Positions 1 to 10,985 of a stretch of 64,000 bases of DNA are shown here, piece by piece. The notes below the pieces were generated by a model. It had not been told where the DNA came from. It made no database searches and worked only from the letters and a program-made list of their open reading frames with translations. The first letter of the stretch is position 1; each line of letters opens with the position of its first letter. The position numbers were made by a program, and so were the translations under genes. Source of the stretch: Otis tarda (taxonomy: Eukaryota; Chordata; Aves; Otidiformes; Otididae); assembly GCA_026413225.1 (NCBI GenBank), contig CM048552.1, forward strand, positions 187,894,053 through 187,958,052, read 5' to 3'.

Positions 1-1503
1 AATGCCGAAGGAACCCTGAGCAAGTGTGCTGGTGAATGTCCTGTCCCTGGCATACTATCCTAGGAGGTTTTTTATGACTTCTTTTTAGAGTGGTGCGTGC
101 CACTGAGGCTCTAAGAGGAGGGTGATGTGAGCATCTGGACCTGCCATAGAGTCCCTGTACACAGGCCTTCAGAGACAGGTCTGATGTCCTCTGTAACAGC
201 ATATGGAAATCCTAGGGTCTTCCCTTTTCTGCTGCAAAGCTTTTGCTTTGGTATTGTCTTCACAGAGGGACTCTGCTGGTTCTGAATCCTGCTGTAAGCT
301 GTCAGTAATGTGACCTGCTAACACAGCTAGCTGATGTGTTAGCAACCACTGATCATGGCAGATGCCTCCTAACAGTGATGATGTTAGCTGATGGGTCTCT
401 GAACTTCTCCTTTACCAGCTCTCAACCCTGACATTCTTGCCAGGCATGTTCCTATTGTAATATTCTCACAGTGTCAGTTAAATAAATAAGCAATCTCCCC
501 TCTTTTATTTTTTTTTCCTTTTTTTTGAATTGTACTTATCTTAGAGGGTCATGGTAGAAGCAGTCTTGAGTGTCATATTCCCTGAAAGTTTCTCTCCAGC
601 TTCCAAATCCATTTCAGATATTGTTTGGAGACATCTGAGAGCTATGGTCAGATACTGTGCCCCAGTCTGTATTTGCAGTCATTTCAGCTGATGGTAGTGC
701 AAGCTGACATGTGTAGACTGTCTCCTTGGATGAGGTGTAGGAAGCAGGGGACTGCTGAGATCTCTTCTGAATGAAAATTTGCTAGGCAGTCATTAGATTG
801 TTAATTTTAATAGAAATACTTGACCTGTATCTTACAGAAGCAGTCTTGCTCTAATGGCCTCTTACGGCTTCCCCACTTCGTTGTGGTTCCATCTACCTCC
901 AGAGGCAAACTCCTTCTGCCTTTGTAGTAACAAAGTTACTGGTGAATCTCTTCTGAGAAGCCATGGCGTGCTTTATTGCAGTGCCATCAGCATATGCCCC
1001 TTGGTAGCAAATCCACTCGTTTTTGTAGAATATATCAACTGTTGCATCCCTTCCTTGCTCTCCCTTTTGGTGGCTATGGCAGCACTGTGGCTGAACCGGT
1101 GCTGTCTGTGCCTGTGTCTGAAGGTGGGAGAGACCGTGGGCACTCGTAGGTGCTTTTACAAGATTTGGGTCTTGCAGCTCCCCCAGGTACTCACAGATCC
1201 GTAATGAGATCCTGCTTGGAGAGGTTTGCAGTGGGGTTAAATGGGAGCTCTGCAGCCAGAGCTTTGCTCTGCTTCCCTCTCCCTTGTATGCATCAGGGAC
1301 TGGGGTGAAGGAGAGATGGCCGATGTAACTGTATGGGCTCTCTTCAGTCAGCACAGACTAGTAAGAGCAGCAAGCAGGGCTGTGTGGTTCAGATACAGGA
1401 GATGTTGGAAATGCAGCTGAATGATATAAATGTGTAGATTCAAAGGAATCATTTTCTTGACTTCACGAGTTTTATTAGCTGGTACGTGCTCATCACATTG
1501 CAT

Positions 1504-1945
1504 TTAGCAGATACCAGGTTTGCATATTTTGGCTCGGCGAGCAGTGATAAGCGTATCTGCAGTTCCCGGTCTGTATGCTGAAGTATGGCATGAAGTCGGA
1601 TTGCAGACCGAACAGGAGCGGAGCCTCTCTGCGCTTGAACTCAAAGGCGGAAACTCAATCCCAGGAAACACCCCACAGGTGGCAGCAGCCCTGCTGCCGT
1701 CCTGGCGTGGTTTTGATAAAATTCCAGCATGAATGCTCTCAGACCGATCCGTCATGCATCGCCGCCACACGTAAACCCGCCTCAAACTGCAGCCGCTTGC
1801 TTTTTGTGTCATTCAGGCCAGGTTTTGGGAGGCTCTGCTTCGAAGTCCTTCCGAAAGCCGTGGCTGCAAGCACCTCGCAGCGTGCTGAGGCCCCGGCCGC
1901 TGACAGCCGCGCTGCTCCTCCGGCTGCCAAGATCCACTGCTGAAA
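1504..1945. promoter_or_regulatory. CpG-rich island inside FOXO1 intron 1
   Basis: This block stands out from the AT-rich intron. By eye it is above 55 percent G+C and holds close to 30 CpG dinucleotides in about 440 bp, near the number expected without CpG depletion. CpGs are densest at about 1745-1790 and 1850-1925. Such islands usually mark germline-unmethylated promoters or enhancers. Three short open frames overlap here on both strands, as expected by chance in GC-rich DNA. A regulatory role or alternative FOXO1 promoter is inference. A GC-rich fossil repeat is the other possibility. Confidence 0.45.
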
Positions 1946-4900
1946 CTATACTTTTTTATCAGGTCATGTTTGTGTCTGGCAAAGATTTGTAGACACAACA
2001 TCATTAACAGCAGTGCATATTTTCACAAGATTTACCTCTTCAACACTTTTTCCAAGTTAGTAAATCATAGCTTCTTTAATGTCCTGCTGGCTGCGTGAAA
2101 AACAGGAATTTATGTAACAAGCTTTGGGCCGCAAACCTTTTCCTGTTAGGAAAATTTTTTTTTTTCTCATTGCTGGCAGAGTTAGGAGACAGCTCTGTTA
2201 CTCAAAGAGCGACCTCAGATGTCCTCAGTACAATAATACCAGATTATAACATTTTTGATGACTAAGGAATAGCAGTGATTTCTTAAATATTTAACACTTC
2301 TGTTGCAGAGAACAGGGAACTGAGCCTTAGCACGATATTTTTTCTGCCTGATGTTTTGTGTGTTTTATATGCCTATTTTGATAGTAAACAGAAAGCTTGA
2401 GCCAACTGGGTATGTTTACAAAATACAATAAGAAAAAAAATGAACTGGCGCAGGAGGTTTTTTAATCAACAGATGTGCAGAACAACTTTCTTGCGACATT
2501 TCGAGAGCTGGACTTGTGTCAGCCGGGGATTCGGCTGTGGCCCTCAAGTAAAAACAACGGCTGCGCTGGGCCAGCCCCGTGAGGCTTCTCAGTCGGCACT
2601 TGGTGCTGTGGGCAAGTCCAAAGATGGATTTTTGAGCTTACCCTCCCAACGTGTTGCCTGCATCTGGTGAAAATAAAATTTCAAGGCTTTCCCTAACACC
2701 GTGGAGTGAGAGAGGGGATTAGATTTTGATTCCAAGCTTACCTGCAGTGAAAGGATACAGTCCTACGTTAAACAGTTAATATGAGAATGGCTTCCTTTTG
2801 AAATTAAGTAAGGAAACGCTCAGATTGTCGCTGGTATTTATTTAACTGGGATAATTTGTTAAAGATGGTTCTTTGGAGGGGAAGGAGAGGTTGGAAAGGC
2901 TTCTGAGGTTAGGCACATGGTTTGACTTCTTGCTGCACTGGTTGAACAGTGAGCTGCTGTGAGGCCGTGTTCTGCCATCTTCAGCTGTCAAAGAGCACCT
3001 TGTGCCCCTGTTTGGGGAGAAGCTGCGCTCCTGTGGGGATAATTTCAGGACATTGCTGCTTGTAAGGTGTAACAATTCCTTGCTGTAATGATTCCTTGCT
3101 GCCCTCATCTACTGAAGGTCTCCTCTTCGACCCCAGAGGAACCATTGCTGTTGAGCTCTGCAGGTGGCTAGGCCTGCTTTGGCCAGTTGGCTTCCTGTGG
3201 TCCGCAACGTGTCATGGTCCTTGCAGTGAATTTGAGCCCGTTGTCTCTGATCTAAGCCAGGGCCCGTGAGTGGACTGTTTTCACCTGGCATGCCTCCTTA
3301 TGGTCTTTGCTCCTTTTCTTCTGTCAGCTGGATGTATAGGCAAAGGGGAAAGATGTGCATCTTGGAGAAAGCAGACGTACACAGGAGGACAAGTAGAGTA
3401 GAGAACAGGAAGGAAGAGATTTCTGGAGATGCTGCTGTCACAGGCAGCACTCTGGGTTGGAAAATACAGCAAAAGCAGCCAGAGACCAGAGCAGTGGCTG
3501 TGTCCCTTGTCCTCTGGTTTGCCTCGCAAGGCACACAAAGCTCCATGAGCTGTCTCATCCTCTTGGTTTGATGCTGTAGTGGGTCTTGGGGATCAGGTTA
3601 ATAACTTAGAGAAGGTAGATGGGAGGAAAAAGGTAGGAGAACAGGAAAGACAGAACAAGGTTTCTGTGAGTCTGGCAGCCATTTAGTATTTTGAGATAAC
3701 TGATCTACTGGCCTGCTGGTCAAGATCAGCCTTACTACTGCTTTCTAGAAACAGTCTTTCCATTCCTGTTCCCTCAAATTTTTCTTTAGGCAACCTGCTA
3801 AAAATGACTATGAATGGAAGGCAGCTACTGCATCATTGATTTCTCTGCCATTGAGGTCTAATTTCTGATGTACCCATTTTGTGTATTGTTTTGTGGTTCC
3901 CTCCTACTTGTTCTGCATGACTTGCAGTCCTAGTGCAGAACATGGGTCCCCATGTAGGCTATGCTACCAACATCTATGGCTGCCTATTTCAACGCTCTTT
4001 GAACCTGTGGCCTTTTGTTAGCAATTGTGTCAAAATATAGGACAGCTTTTCTATTGATATAATGTTCTTTACATGTGCTCAGCAGAAAATTACATGAGGA
4101 GAAAAATGTTTATGTACAGCTTGGTAATGCAAAGGGTAGTCTCTTGTCAACAGGTCAAACTTGTGGGCTTAGATTTTTTATTTTGGGAATTTTTTTTTCT
4201 TTTTTTGACTATAAGAATAAAACATGTGAAACATTACTTGTGGCTGAGGAGATAATTGAAAAGCTTCGGTACCTCTGGTCAGTCTCAGCACAAGATATCT
4301 TGTGCCCTCAGATATTAAAAGAGTCAATTTTGCATATTAAAATGTTGATTTGGAAAGAGAAAGATGGTTTTAAGACTGAGATTTTAAATGCAATTTTGCC
4401 TATGCTGTTTGTATTCCTTTCTCCCTTATGATTTTGTAGGCAATTTGTGATGTTTGTTTATAAAAATTAGAAAATAATCCTCAGCTGGCTTTCTATATGT
4501 GTTTTCTCACATAACACAAGTAATATCAACCTCACTAATGTTCAGCAGCAATACTCACAGGCTGGCATGTTTGCAGGATTTGAGGATGTGCATGGTGAGA
4601 TGCCATTATAAGGATTGTAGAACAAGATCTAGCATTCCTGAACTTTGCATAAAATAATAATTTAAAAAAAAATCTAAATGCAATCAGGTTTAACTCATTA
4701 AAGTGAAGCTGATAATAAGATTGGTGTATTTTGTCTCCTTTATGAGGAATTTGTATTTCAGAACAGCTCCTTCAGTATTTTATTTAACTTTTTATAATGT
4801 CAGATGTGATCAGGCCACAAATTGACACACCAACTCTCTGCAAGCTTGTTTCAGCCAGTTCTGAGTGGTGAGATGATAAAAGATGTTTCCAGACTGACAT

Positions 4901-4990
4901 GTTTTCCCATTTCATGATTACCATGTGTTTTCTAACAAAATGAGAGTATGTTTGAAAAGACAAATATTAGTACACGATAAAAGAAGCATG

Positions 4991-5026
4991 TTTTCTCCAT
5001 TTCTTATACTTTATTTTGTTTTTCAG
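4991..5026 (+). other. FOXO1: FOXO1 exon 2 splice acceptor
   Basis: A long pyrimidine-rich run ends in TTTTTCAG, directly before the exon. The next codon, AAT, is the first of the conserved [10 protein letters not shown] segment, so the intron is phase 0. The open frame continues upstream to an ATG at 4925, but residues encoded before 5027 come from intron and do not match FOXO proteins. The exon therefore starts at 5027, not at that ATG. Confidence 0.95.
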
Positions 5027-6370
5027 AATTCAATCCGTCACAACCTGTCTCTACACAGCAAATTCATCAGAGTGCAGAATGAGGGAACAGGGAAGAGTTC
5101 CTGGTGGATGCTCAATCCTGAAGGAGGAAAGAGTGGCAAATCTCCTCGGAGGCGAGCGGCATCCATGGATAACAACAGCAAGTTTGCTAAAAGCAGAGGC
5201 AGAGCTGCCAAGAAAAAAGCATCCCTTCAGTCTGGTCAAGAGGGAAATGGTGACAGCCCCGGATCGCAGTTCTCAAAGTGGCCTGCAAGCCCCAGCTCTC
5301 ACAGTAACGATGACTTTGATAACTGGAGTACGTTTCGACCTAGAACTAGCTCTAATGCTAGTACGATTAGCGGAAGACTTTCTCCTATTTTGCCAGAGCA
5401 AGATGATCTTGGAGATGGGGATGTGCACTCCATGGTATACCCATCATCATCCACAAAAATGACTTCTACTCTACCCAGTCTTTCAGAGATGAGTAATTCT
5501 GAGAACATGGAAAATCTTTTGGATAACCTTAATCTCTTGTCACCTAATACGTCAATGACTGTGTCAACCCAGTCTTCATCTGCTACTCTGATGCAACAAA
5601 CACCAGGTTACTCGTTTGCATCCTCGACCACAAGTATAGGTTCACCAAATCCAGACTACAGGAAATTTACGTATGCTCAAGCTAGCATGAACTCTTTGCC
5701 CCAGATTCCTATGCAGACTCTTCAAGACAGTAAATCAAGCTATGGATCGATGAGCCAATATAACTGTCCCGCAGGACTTCTGAAGGAGTTACTCACTTCT
5801 GATTCTCCACCGCACAATGATATCTTGGCATCAGTAGACACTGGTGTTTCCCAGGCTGGTGGCAGGGCGCTGGGCCAAAGTGTGCTGATGGTCGCTAACT
5901 CAGTGATGCCAAATTATAGCAGTCAACCGTCCCACAACAAAATGATGAACCCTAATGCTCGCCCTCACCAAGGACATAACCAGCCAACACCTGCAGTTAA
6001 TGGTCGTGCCTTGTCACACACAGTGAACACCATGTCACATACTTCAGGTCTAAATCGCTTGTCAACAGTGAAGACTTCGTTACAAGTGCCTATGAGTCAC
6101 CCCATGCAGATGAATGCTATGAACCCGTACGCCCCTGTTAACAATTGCAATGGCTATGGAAGGGTGGGCATTGTTTCCCTTCACCAGGAGAAGCTTCCCA
6201 GTGACTTAGATGACATGTTAATTGAACGGTTGGACTGTGACATGGAGTCGATTATCCGTAATGACCTTATGGATGGAGAAACATTAGACTTTAACTTTGA
6301 CAGTGTATTGCCTAACCAAAGTTTTCAGCACAGCGTAAAGACAACCACACACAGTTGGGTGTCAGGCTAG
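5027..6370 (+). CDS. FOXO1: Forkhead box protein O1, exon 2 (C-terminal 447 residues)
   Basis: FOXO1 is a forkhead transcription factor inhibited by insulin/PI3K-AKT signalling; it controls gluconeogenesis, cell-cycle, apoptosis and stress genes. This exon starts in the forkhead recognition helix ([13 protein letters not shown]), then wing 2 and the basic nuclear-localisation region. AKT sites are RRRAAS at exon residue 46 (human S256) and RPRTSS at residue 109 (S319); GRLSP at 119 is the S329 site. A leucine-rich export-like stretch ([11 protein letters not shown]) lies at 161-171, the LKELL motif at 252-256 (human 462-466), and the acidic activation domain at about 398-426 ([18 protein letters not shown]). 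It ends [10 protein letters not shown] and TAG. Human numbering fits without gaps to LKELL; two extra residues near 381-385 give 447 against 445. No frameshift or early stop. The N-terminal AKT site and the start of the forkhead domain are in exon 1, outside the window. Confidence 0.98.
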   Translation, partial: NSIRHNLSLHSKFIRVQNEGTGKSSWWMLNPEGGKSGKSPRRRAASMDNNSKFAKSRGRAAKKKASLQSGQEGNGDSPGSQFSKWPASPSSHSNDDFDNWSTFRPRTSSNASTISGRLSPILPEQDDLGDGDVHSMVYPSSSTKMTSTLPSLSEMSNSENMENLLDNLNLLSPNTSMTVSTQSSSATLMQQTPGYSFASSTTSIGSPNPDYRKFTYAQASMNSLPQIPMQTLQDSKSSYGSMSQYNCPAGLLKELLTSDSPPHNDILASVDTGVSQAGGRALGQSVLMVANSVMPNYSSQPSHNKMMNPNARPHQGHNQPTPAVNGRALSHTVNTMSHTSGLNRLSTVKTSLQVPMSHPMQMNAMNPYAPVNNCNGYGRVGIVSLHQEKLPSDLDDMLIERLDCDMESIIRNDLMDGETLDFNFDSVLPNQSFQHSVKTTTHSWVSG

Positions 6371-6383
6371 GATGTAGTAGGAG

Positions 6384-6782
6384 GTAAGCTGTGCTTTTTA
6401 TAATAAATCTGAAAAACAACTAAAGGGAAAAGAGATCTCAGAATGCTTAAAATCTGAGTGGTCTTCTGTGTTGGCATGTGAAGTGCCTCTCTTACAGCCA
6501 GTCATTTTCCAGACCTTTATTATAATTTGCAAATCAAGTTTGCACTGGTGCATTAGGATTGCCATGTACTAACTTCTGTTACTTCATGTGGAGCGCTAAT
6601 GTTTTGCCATTGATATTTTAAACAAAAAACTTACTAGTAACTAGCAATTAATTACTACATTTTTTCCCATTTAAGTTATCTGAAAGCTAGGTTGAGCATA
6701 TTTTAATAGATTTAATCTTGGTGTAATGTTAATTTGTTCTTTTTTTTTTTTTTTTTTTTTTCTTTTTTCTTTTTCTTCCTAG
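6384..6782 (+). other. FOXO1: FOXO1 intron 2 (short, within the 3' UTR)
   Basis: A consensus donor, GAG|GTAAGC, lies at 6381-6389, 13 bases after the stop codon. A very long T-rich tract (about 6738-6780) leads to TTCCTAG ending at 6782. Sequence from about 6800 onward resembles the start of the FOXO1 3' UTR exon as I remember it from human (the TGTCTGACAGCAGGAACTGAG segment), while 6384-6782 does not. Human FOXO1 likewise has its stop codon in exon 2 and a purely non-coding exon 3. The intron is only 399 bp. Confidence 0.85.
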
Positions 6783-7057
6783 GCTACGATTAATTTCTCC
6801 AGACTTGTCTGACAGCAGGAACTGAGAAAAGCAGTACAAAGATGTCCTTCACCTTCCTTTTTAATTTTCTTGACAAAGCTGTGCGCATGCACTAGCTTTT
6901 TTTGGGGTCTTTTTTTTTTTTTTTTCTCTTTTCTCTTCCTTTCGTCAGAGTTGGCAGCAGAGAGAGTATTTTCCTGTACAGGATGTTTGCCCAAGGTTTG
7001 CAAGTTATGTGCTGCTGTAGATAAGAACTGTGCCATTGGAAGTTTCATTACTCTGAA

Positions 7058-7065
7058 GTGCCAAA
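7058..7065 (+). promoter_or_regulatory. FOXO1: miR-96 seed match in FOXO1 3' UTR
   Basis: GTGCCAAA is a full 8-mer match to the miR-96 seed (including the A opposite position 1) and sits in a block that also looks conserved in human. miR-96, miR-182 and miR-27a have been reported to repress human FOXO1. Function in this species is inferred. Confidence 0.55.
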
Positions 7066-7208
7066 TTCACTACACCATATAATCACAGCAAAGACTCTTA
7101 CTTACATCATGTGCTTTCGGTTTTGTACAGTATGATATGTAGAAGAAGAATTGTTTTTTAAGACTATCTGTTTTGGTCCAAGAAAAGTTTATAAACTTTT
7201 GTAAGAAT

Positions 7209-7215
7209 ACTGTGA
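7209..7215 (+). promoter_or_regulatory. FOXO1: miR-27 seed match in FOXO1 3' UTR
   Basis: ACTGTGA is a 7-mer match to the miR-27 seed, about 150 bases downstream of the miR-96 match. The surrounding sequence (AATACTGTGATG) also occurs in the human UTR as I recall it, which supports retention by selection. One 7-mer alone is weak evidence. Confidence 0.45.
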
Positions 7216-7693
7216 TGATCTCATGCCCTAAGTAAGTTTAACCTTCGTTGATGTTACCTGTGTTCTGATGAATTGAGATAACTGTGGACTTGCCGTGCAG
7301 CAGTACGAACTGCATTATTTTACTCAAAATTGCCACACATTTCATATGGGAACAGAACAGCCTGCTAAATACGATCCTACTAAACTCACTGACTATTCAA
7401 AGCAAACAGTAGGTTAAATGCCATTTGATAAGTTACCTGTATTCATGTAAATTTATGCAAGAATATATCTGGATTTCATTGTCAGACTAATGACTTTATT
7501 GTTGGACTTCAGATAATTTTTGGAATACTTTCCAAGCTATTTTTCATATAATTAAAGTCTACTTTTGTTACATAGGCAACTTAAAAAAAAAAAATCTGAG
7601 ATCTGGCAGCATTCATAACCTCTTCATTTTGTACAGTATTTTAACTGGATTAAGTACATGTTTTTATAAATTTGCCTAGCACTTGGAAGTGCT

Positions 7694-7699
7694 AATAAA
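7694..7699 (+). terminator. FOXO1: Possible proximal polyadenylation signal of FOXO1
   Basis: AATAAA within GCTAATAAAGG, about 0.9 kb into exon 3, followed by T-rich sequence from about 7735. If used it would give a short UTR that keeps the miR-96 and miR-27 matches but loses the conserved 9.4-10.4 kb blocks. No transcript evidence is available here. Confidence 0.35.
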
Positions 7700-8149
7700 G
7701 GAAAAGCTTAATAAGTATCTTGAATACAAAACATTTCTGTCCCTTTTTTTGTTGTGTGATGTATAAATCTAGACAACTTTGTTTAGCAAATATTTAATCA
7801 GTTTTATATATGCATTTTTAGAAATGTCATCTGCTTCTACTATCATTTTAACTCTGACTACCACAAAGTGTTAAGTATTCATTGTTAGATGCTTGTACAA
7901 TGCTTCACATTTATATTTATTTCATGGAGGTCTCATAATGTTTGTGCACTCAAGAGCAGGACCTTTTGGAGAAAGTCCATAATTTTAGAAAAAATTAATG
8001 ACAAAATTGTCATTTGTCTTAATTAGCACTAGTTTTAGGGTCTGTCGGTGTTTCTGTTGTAAAGCAGTATGTTTTGAAGAGGCAAAAGTGCTACTTTTCA
8101 GTGAGAGGCTAAAACTTCTCTGACCCCCTATTACAGGGCAAAACATTAC

Positions 8150-8170
8150 TTTTTTTTTTTTTTTTTTTTT
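8150..8170. repeat. Poly-T run of 21 bases
   Basis: An uninterrupted run of 21 T within the FOXO1 3' UTR. It is likely length-variable and could cause internal oligo-dT priming on antisense transcripts. I saw no retroposed body beside it. Confidence 0.9.
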
Positions 8171-9409
8171 AATAAGAAAGATAAAGTAAGTGTCAAAGTT
8201 ATAGAAATACATGAGATTTAGGGTAGGGAGAGCTTTAATGATAGAGGCCTTGTTCCTGTGGAAAAACCTGCTCTTGTTGGAGAAGGCACACTGACAGCTA
8301 CCTGAGCATTTTCAGGACTGGGTCTTGGATAAATCATGTCTGATGTTTTGTAATTGCTTGATGCAGTTTTCATGGATGTGCCGATAACGGGCTTCAGCTG
8401 TCTTCTCAATTGTTGCTACGCATCGTTTGTGTTCTAGAAATCCTTGGAGCTTTTTTAGGCAGGATGAACAGTTTTTGTGCTAGGGCTGGCTGTTGCGAAG
8501 AAGGAGAGAAATATTTTCCCACTGATATTTGTTTTATCTATGTAGCCTACAACTGGAATAAGTTCTAGTTGAAACATATCTTCCTTGTAATGATGGCATG
8601 TGGTGGAGAAAGAAATGGGATGTGCCCAGAAAATGAAGTTTAGTAACAAGCCATGTATTTAATGATCCTGTTATGACTTTCCTAAGGCTCTGCAATGTAT
8701 TTATTGATGTGTTAGCATTTAGCTCCCTATTGGGCTTAAATCACTACTAATTACAGCTGGTCCTGCTTTTGTAGATAGCCTGTTACGGTTGTCAGCAGTT
8801 CCAGAGGCTGATGGTAAGCTGTCCTGTGATACAGGATCTCCCCCAGCGTGAAATCGGTCTTTGAATTTCTCTTGAGCAAAATGAAATGTTCTTAGTGCCG
8901 AAGCCTCAATGAAGCGGCCTGCTTTTACAGGCAAATATCTCTAGTAGCATCTTCACCATCAGATTCAGTGTCTCTGAAACGTGGTGGTAAATCCTGGCAG
9001 CGGAGCAACTGGAGGGCTCACATGTGGGTTTCTGAAGATCCTTCTTTCTACTGTGTGTGCAAAAATGTTTGCTCCCAAATAGGCAAAAGTAGTCGTAGAA
9101 TTCACCTCTGTGTGCATAGAAAGCAGTACTTAATGCTGTGCTCCGTGGGGCTGCAGCTGAACATGCTACATTTGACAATATACCTCCTCTTTATTATTTA
9201 CTGCTACTATATAACTTCCTGTATACAGATATTTTCTTCATTTCCTTTTATAGCTATGAATATCATAAATGTAGCTATTCCTTAATTACAACAGTCTGTA
9301 GGAAGCTTCTTTTAATTATTGTGAGAAAGCAGTTGTAGATAATCTGAGGTTTGGGCTGTGTTTTCTGGTTGGTTTTTCTTTTTTTTTTTATGGTGCCATT
9401 CTAATATTT

Positions 9410-9770
9410 TGCAATTACAATTCTGGAATACTGTGAAGTCCGGTGAAGGGGCATGTTGTCTGTCTTGAAAACAAACATTATGTGACCTCTAGTAATAAAT
9501 CCTTTTTCAGTAAAAGTAACAAGTTTCTGGAGTAACTTAGTTTGTCAGAATTGTTGTAAATGATTGGTTTGTGAATTGTGCAGATGATCTTACCTATGCA
9601 GCCTTGTTTTTGACTTTTTCTCTGGTTTGTACTGTTATTAAAAGTTTATTGTATTATAGAGCTGTTCAGATATTTTAAATATAAAGATGTATTGTTTCCA
9701 TAATATAGCTATATGATATATGTTTAGGTAGTAGATGCATTAATTGGAAAGCTCTGCTTTGATAAACTGA
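9410..9770 (+). other. FOXO1: Deeply conserved block of the FOXO1 3' UTR
   Basis: This stretch closely resembles the distal human FOXO1 3' UTR as I remember it: a GTGAAGTCC...AAACATTATGTG segment, then CACCTATGCAGCCTTG-like sequence, then TCTCTGGTTTGTACTGTTATTAAAAG and an AT-rich run ending with a GCTTTGA...AAACTGACAA segment. It contains an AATAAA at 9494-9499 and an ATTAAA-like signal near 9636. Such conservation suggests binding sites or RNA structure, but the comparison is from memory and not an alignment. Confidence 0.65.
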
Positions 9771-10328
9771 CAATTTGCCTACACTTATAAGCAAAAGTCA
9801 TATTGCTTATTATTGGCTTAAGTCAACAGAGCATCCCTAAGAAGAGAAGTTAAAATCGGACCAATTATAAAACAGTATAAAATTTGCACTTGTTAAACCA
9901 CTGGATGTATGTTAGTACTTTTTTATTTTTTTACTGATTTGAAATTCCTATTTTCATTATGAAATTACTAGGATCCTTAATTTATGACTGATTTTAAATA
10001 AGGTATTCTCATTATTATTATTATTTTGGTAATCATAATGTAAAATGCAGCATGGTTTATGCAAGCAAAAAAGCAAATTACTTGGCATTAAAACTGGCCT
10101 CCTTTTTGAGGGTGTTCCACAAACCAGCAATATCGTGAGAGATTGGCATGTACATACTGCTAGTTCTCCTTGCGAGTGGTGTGACAGCTCTTCAACGCCT
10201 CACTGCTCTGACTTAGTTAACATTGCAGAATTAAAATTCATACGTGGATATTTTCAGAAAAAGTGCCTGATGTACTTCTACAGACACATGAGAACAATCC
10301 CTGACAGTTTGTTGTATAAAGCCATAAA

Positions 10329-10336
10329 TGTATATA
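10329..10336 (+). promoter_or_regulatory. FOXO1: Pumilio-type motif in FOXO1 3' UTR
   Basis: TGTATATA fits the Pumilio recognition consensus TGTANATA and lies in a conserved block close to the 3' end. The human UTR has TGTACATA at the corresponding place as I recall, which also fits. A role in mRNA repression or decay is inferred. Confidence 0.4.
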
Positions 10337-10961
10337 AATTATGTTTAAAAGGTTTTGTGTCCTTTCTTGTATACAAAGAATGAGATTTGTACCAGGATTC
10401 TACTTGTGATTAGTAATCCTTCTACTCAGACGTTGTCGTAATCACTTTCCTTACCGTGTAATCTTTTTAATGATGATGATGATCCCATTTGGACAATCCT
10501 GATGGCATTAGCAATTTTATACAGAAAAAATACCTCATGGTACCAAGTCTTGCCTAGCAAGATGATACCATATTAACGAGCAAACACTAACTGCAGAAAA
10601 GTTAACAAATTTTCCATTACTTGGTATAAAGGAATTTCTCTCTCTTGGCATTGCTTCTGGAATTGGAACTGTAGCAGGTACAGGAACCTGACAGGGCTGT
10701 GTTACCAGTGTTTTGTCACAACATAGTGTGCTAAAAGTAACTTGTTTACAAGTATTTGAGACTAAACGCAAGAAGAATCCATGCCTGACTCTTAGGGCTC
10801 GCGAGAGATCTTTGTGTAGAGGCTCTTTGTTTCTGGAAGCTGCATTAGGCAGCATCAGACCGTGTTGCCAGTGCTTCAACAAGCCTAGTTCAGAGAAAGT
10901 TACAAAAAAAAAAAAAGTCCTGAAATCCTTTCAGAATGGGTATTTGTAAGTATAAGCTCTT

Positions 10962-10967
10962 AATAAA
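10962..10967 (+). terminator. FOXO1: Probable distal polyadenylation signal of FOXO1
   Basis: AATAAA in CTCTTAATAAAATTGC, beside a TAAGCTCTT string that resembles the human transcript end. Cleavage would be expected some 10-30 bases later, which is where exon 3 is ended in this annotation. Usage is inferred. Confidence 0.5.
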
Positions 10968-10985
10968 ATTGCTATGACATGAGAT

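Larger units (their letters stand above)
1..5026 (+). other. FOXO1: FOXO1 intron 1 (3' part)
   Basis: Everything upstream of the exon 2 acceptor at 5026 belongs to the first intron of FOXO1, which is very long in other vertebrates. The window opens inside it, so exon 1 is not present. The sequence is mostly AT-rich with poly-T runs (about 500-530, 2153-2165) and no open frame resembling a known protein. The exception is the CpG-rich block at about 1504-1945. A smaller CpG-containing patch lies at about 2490-2600. Short open frames here (for example 854-1204 +, 893-1354 -) show no recognisable domain. Intron status is inferred from the exon 2 splice site and the known three-exon structure of FOXO1. 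Confidence 0.9.
6783..10985 (+). other. FOXO1: FOXO1 exon 3, 3' untranslated region
   Basis: This is the long non-coding terminal exon; the first 13 UTR bases are 6371-6383 in exon 2. From memory of the human transcript I recognise blocks at about 6805-7080, 7600-7700, 9410-9770 and 10040-10375, the last with a conserved GCCATAAATG and ATAAATTATGTTTAAA pair. The end is placed after AATAAA at 10962, next to a TAAGCTCTT string that also lies near the human 3' end. About 550 bases before it (10390-10940) have no counterpart I recall. The 112-codon open frame at 10045-10383 is UTR, not a gene. The exact cleavage site is inferred. Confidence 0.8.

Noticed and set aside
4925..5026. Upstream ATG in frame with FOXO1 exon 2
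   Set aside because: These codons are intron sequence ending in a splice acceptor and do not match the forkhead domain.
6980..6996. miR-182 seed match in the UTR
   Set aside because: The sequence is TTTGCCCAA, with an extra C against the TTTGCCAA match.
10045..10383. 112-codon open frame
   Set aside because: It lies in the conserved FOXO1 3' UTR. The conservation I recall is at the nucleotide level in a non-coding exon.
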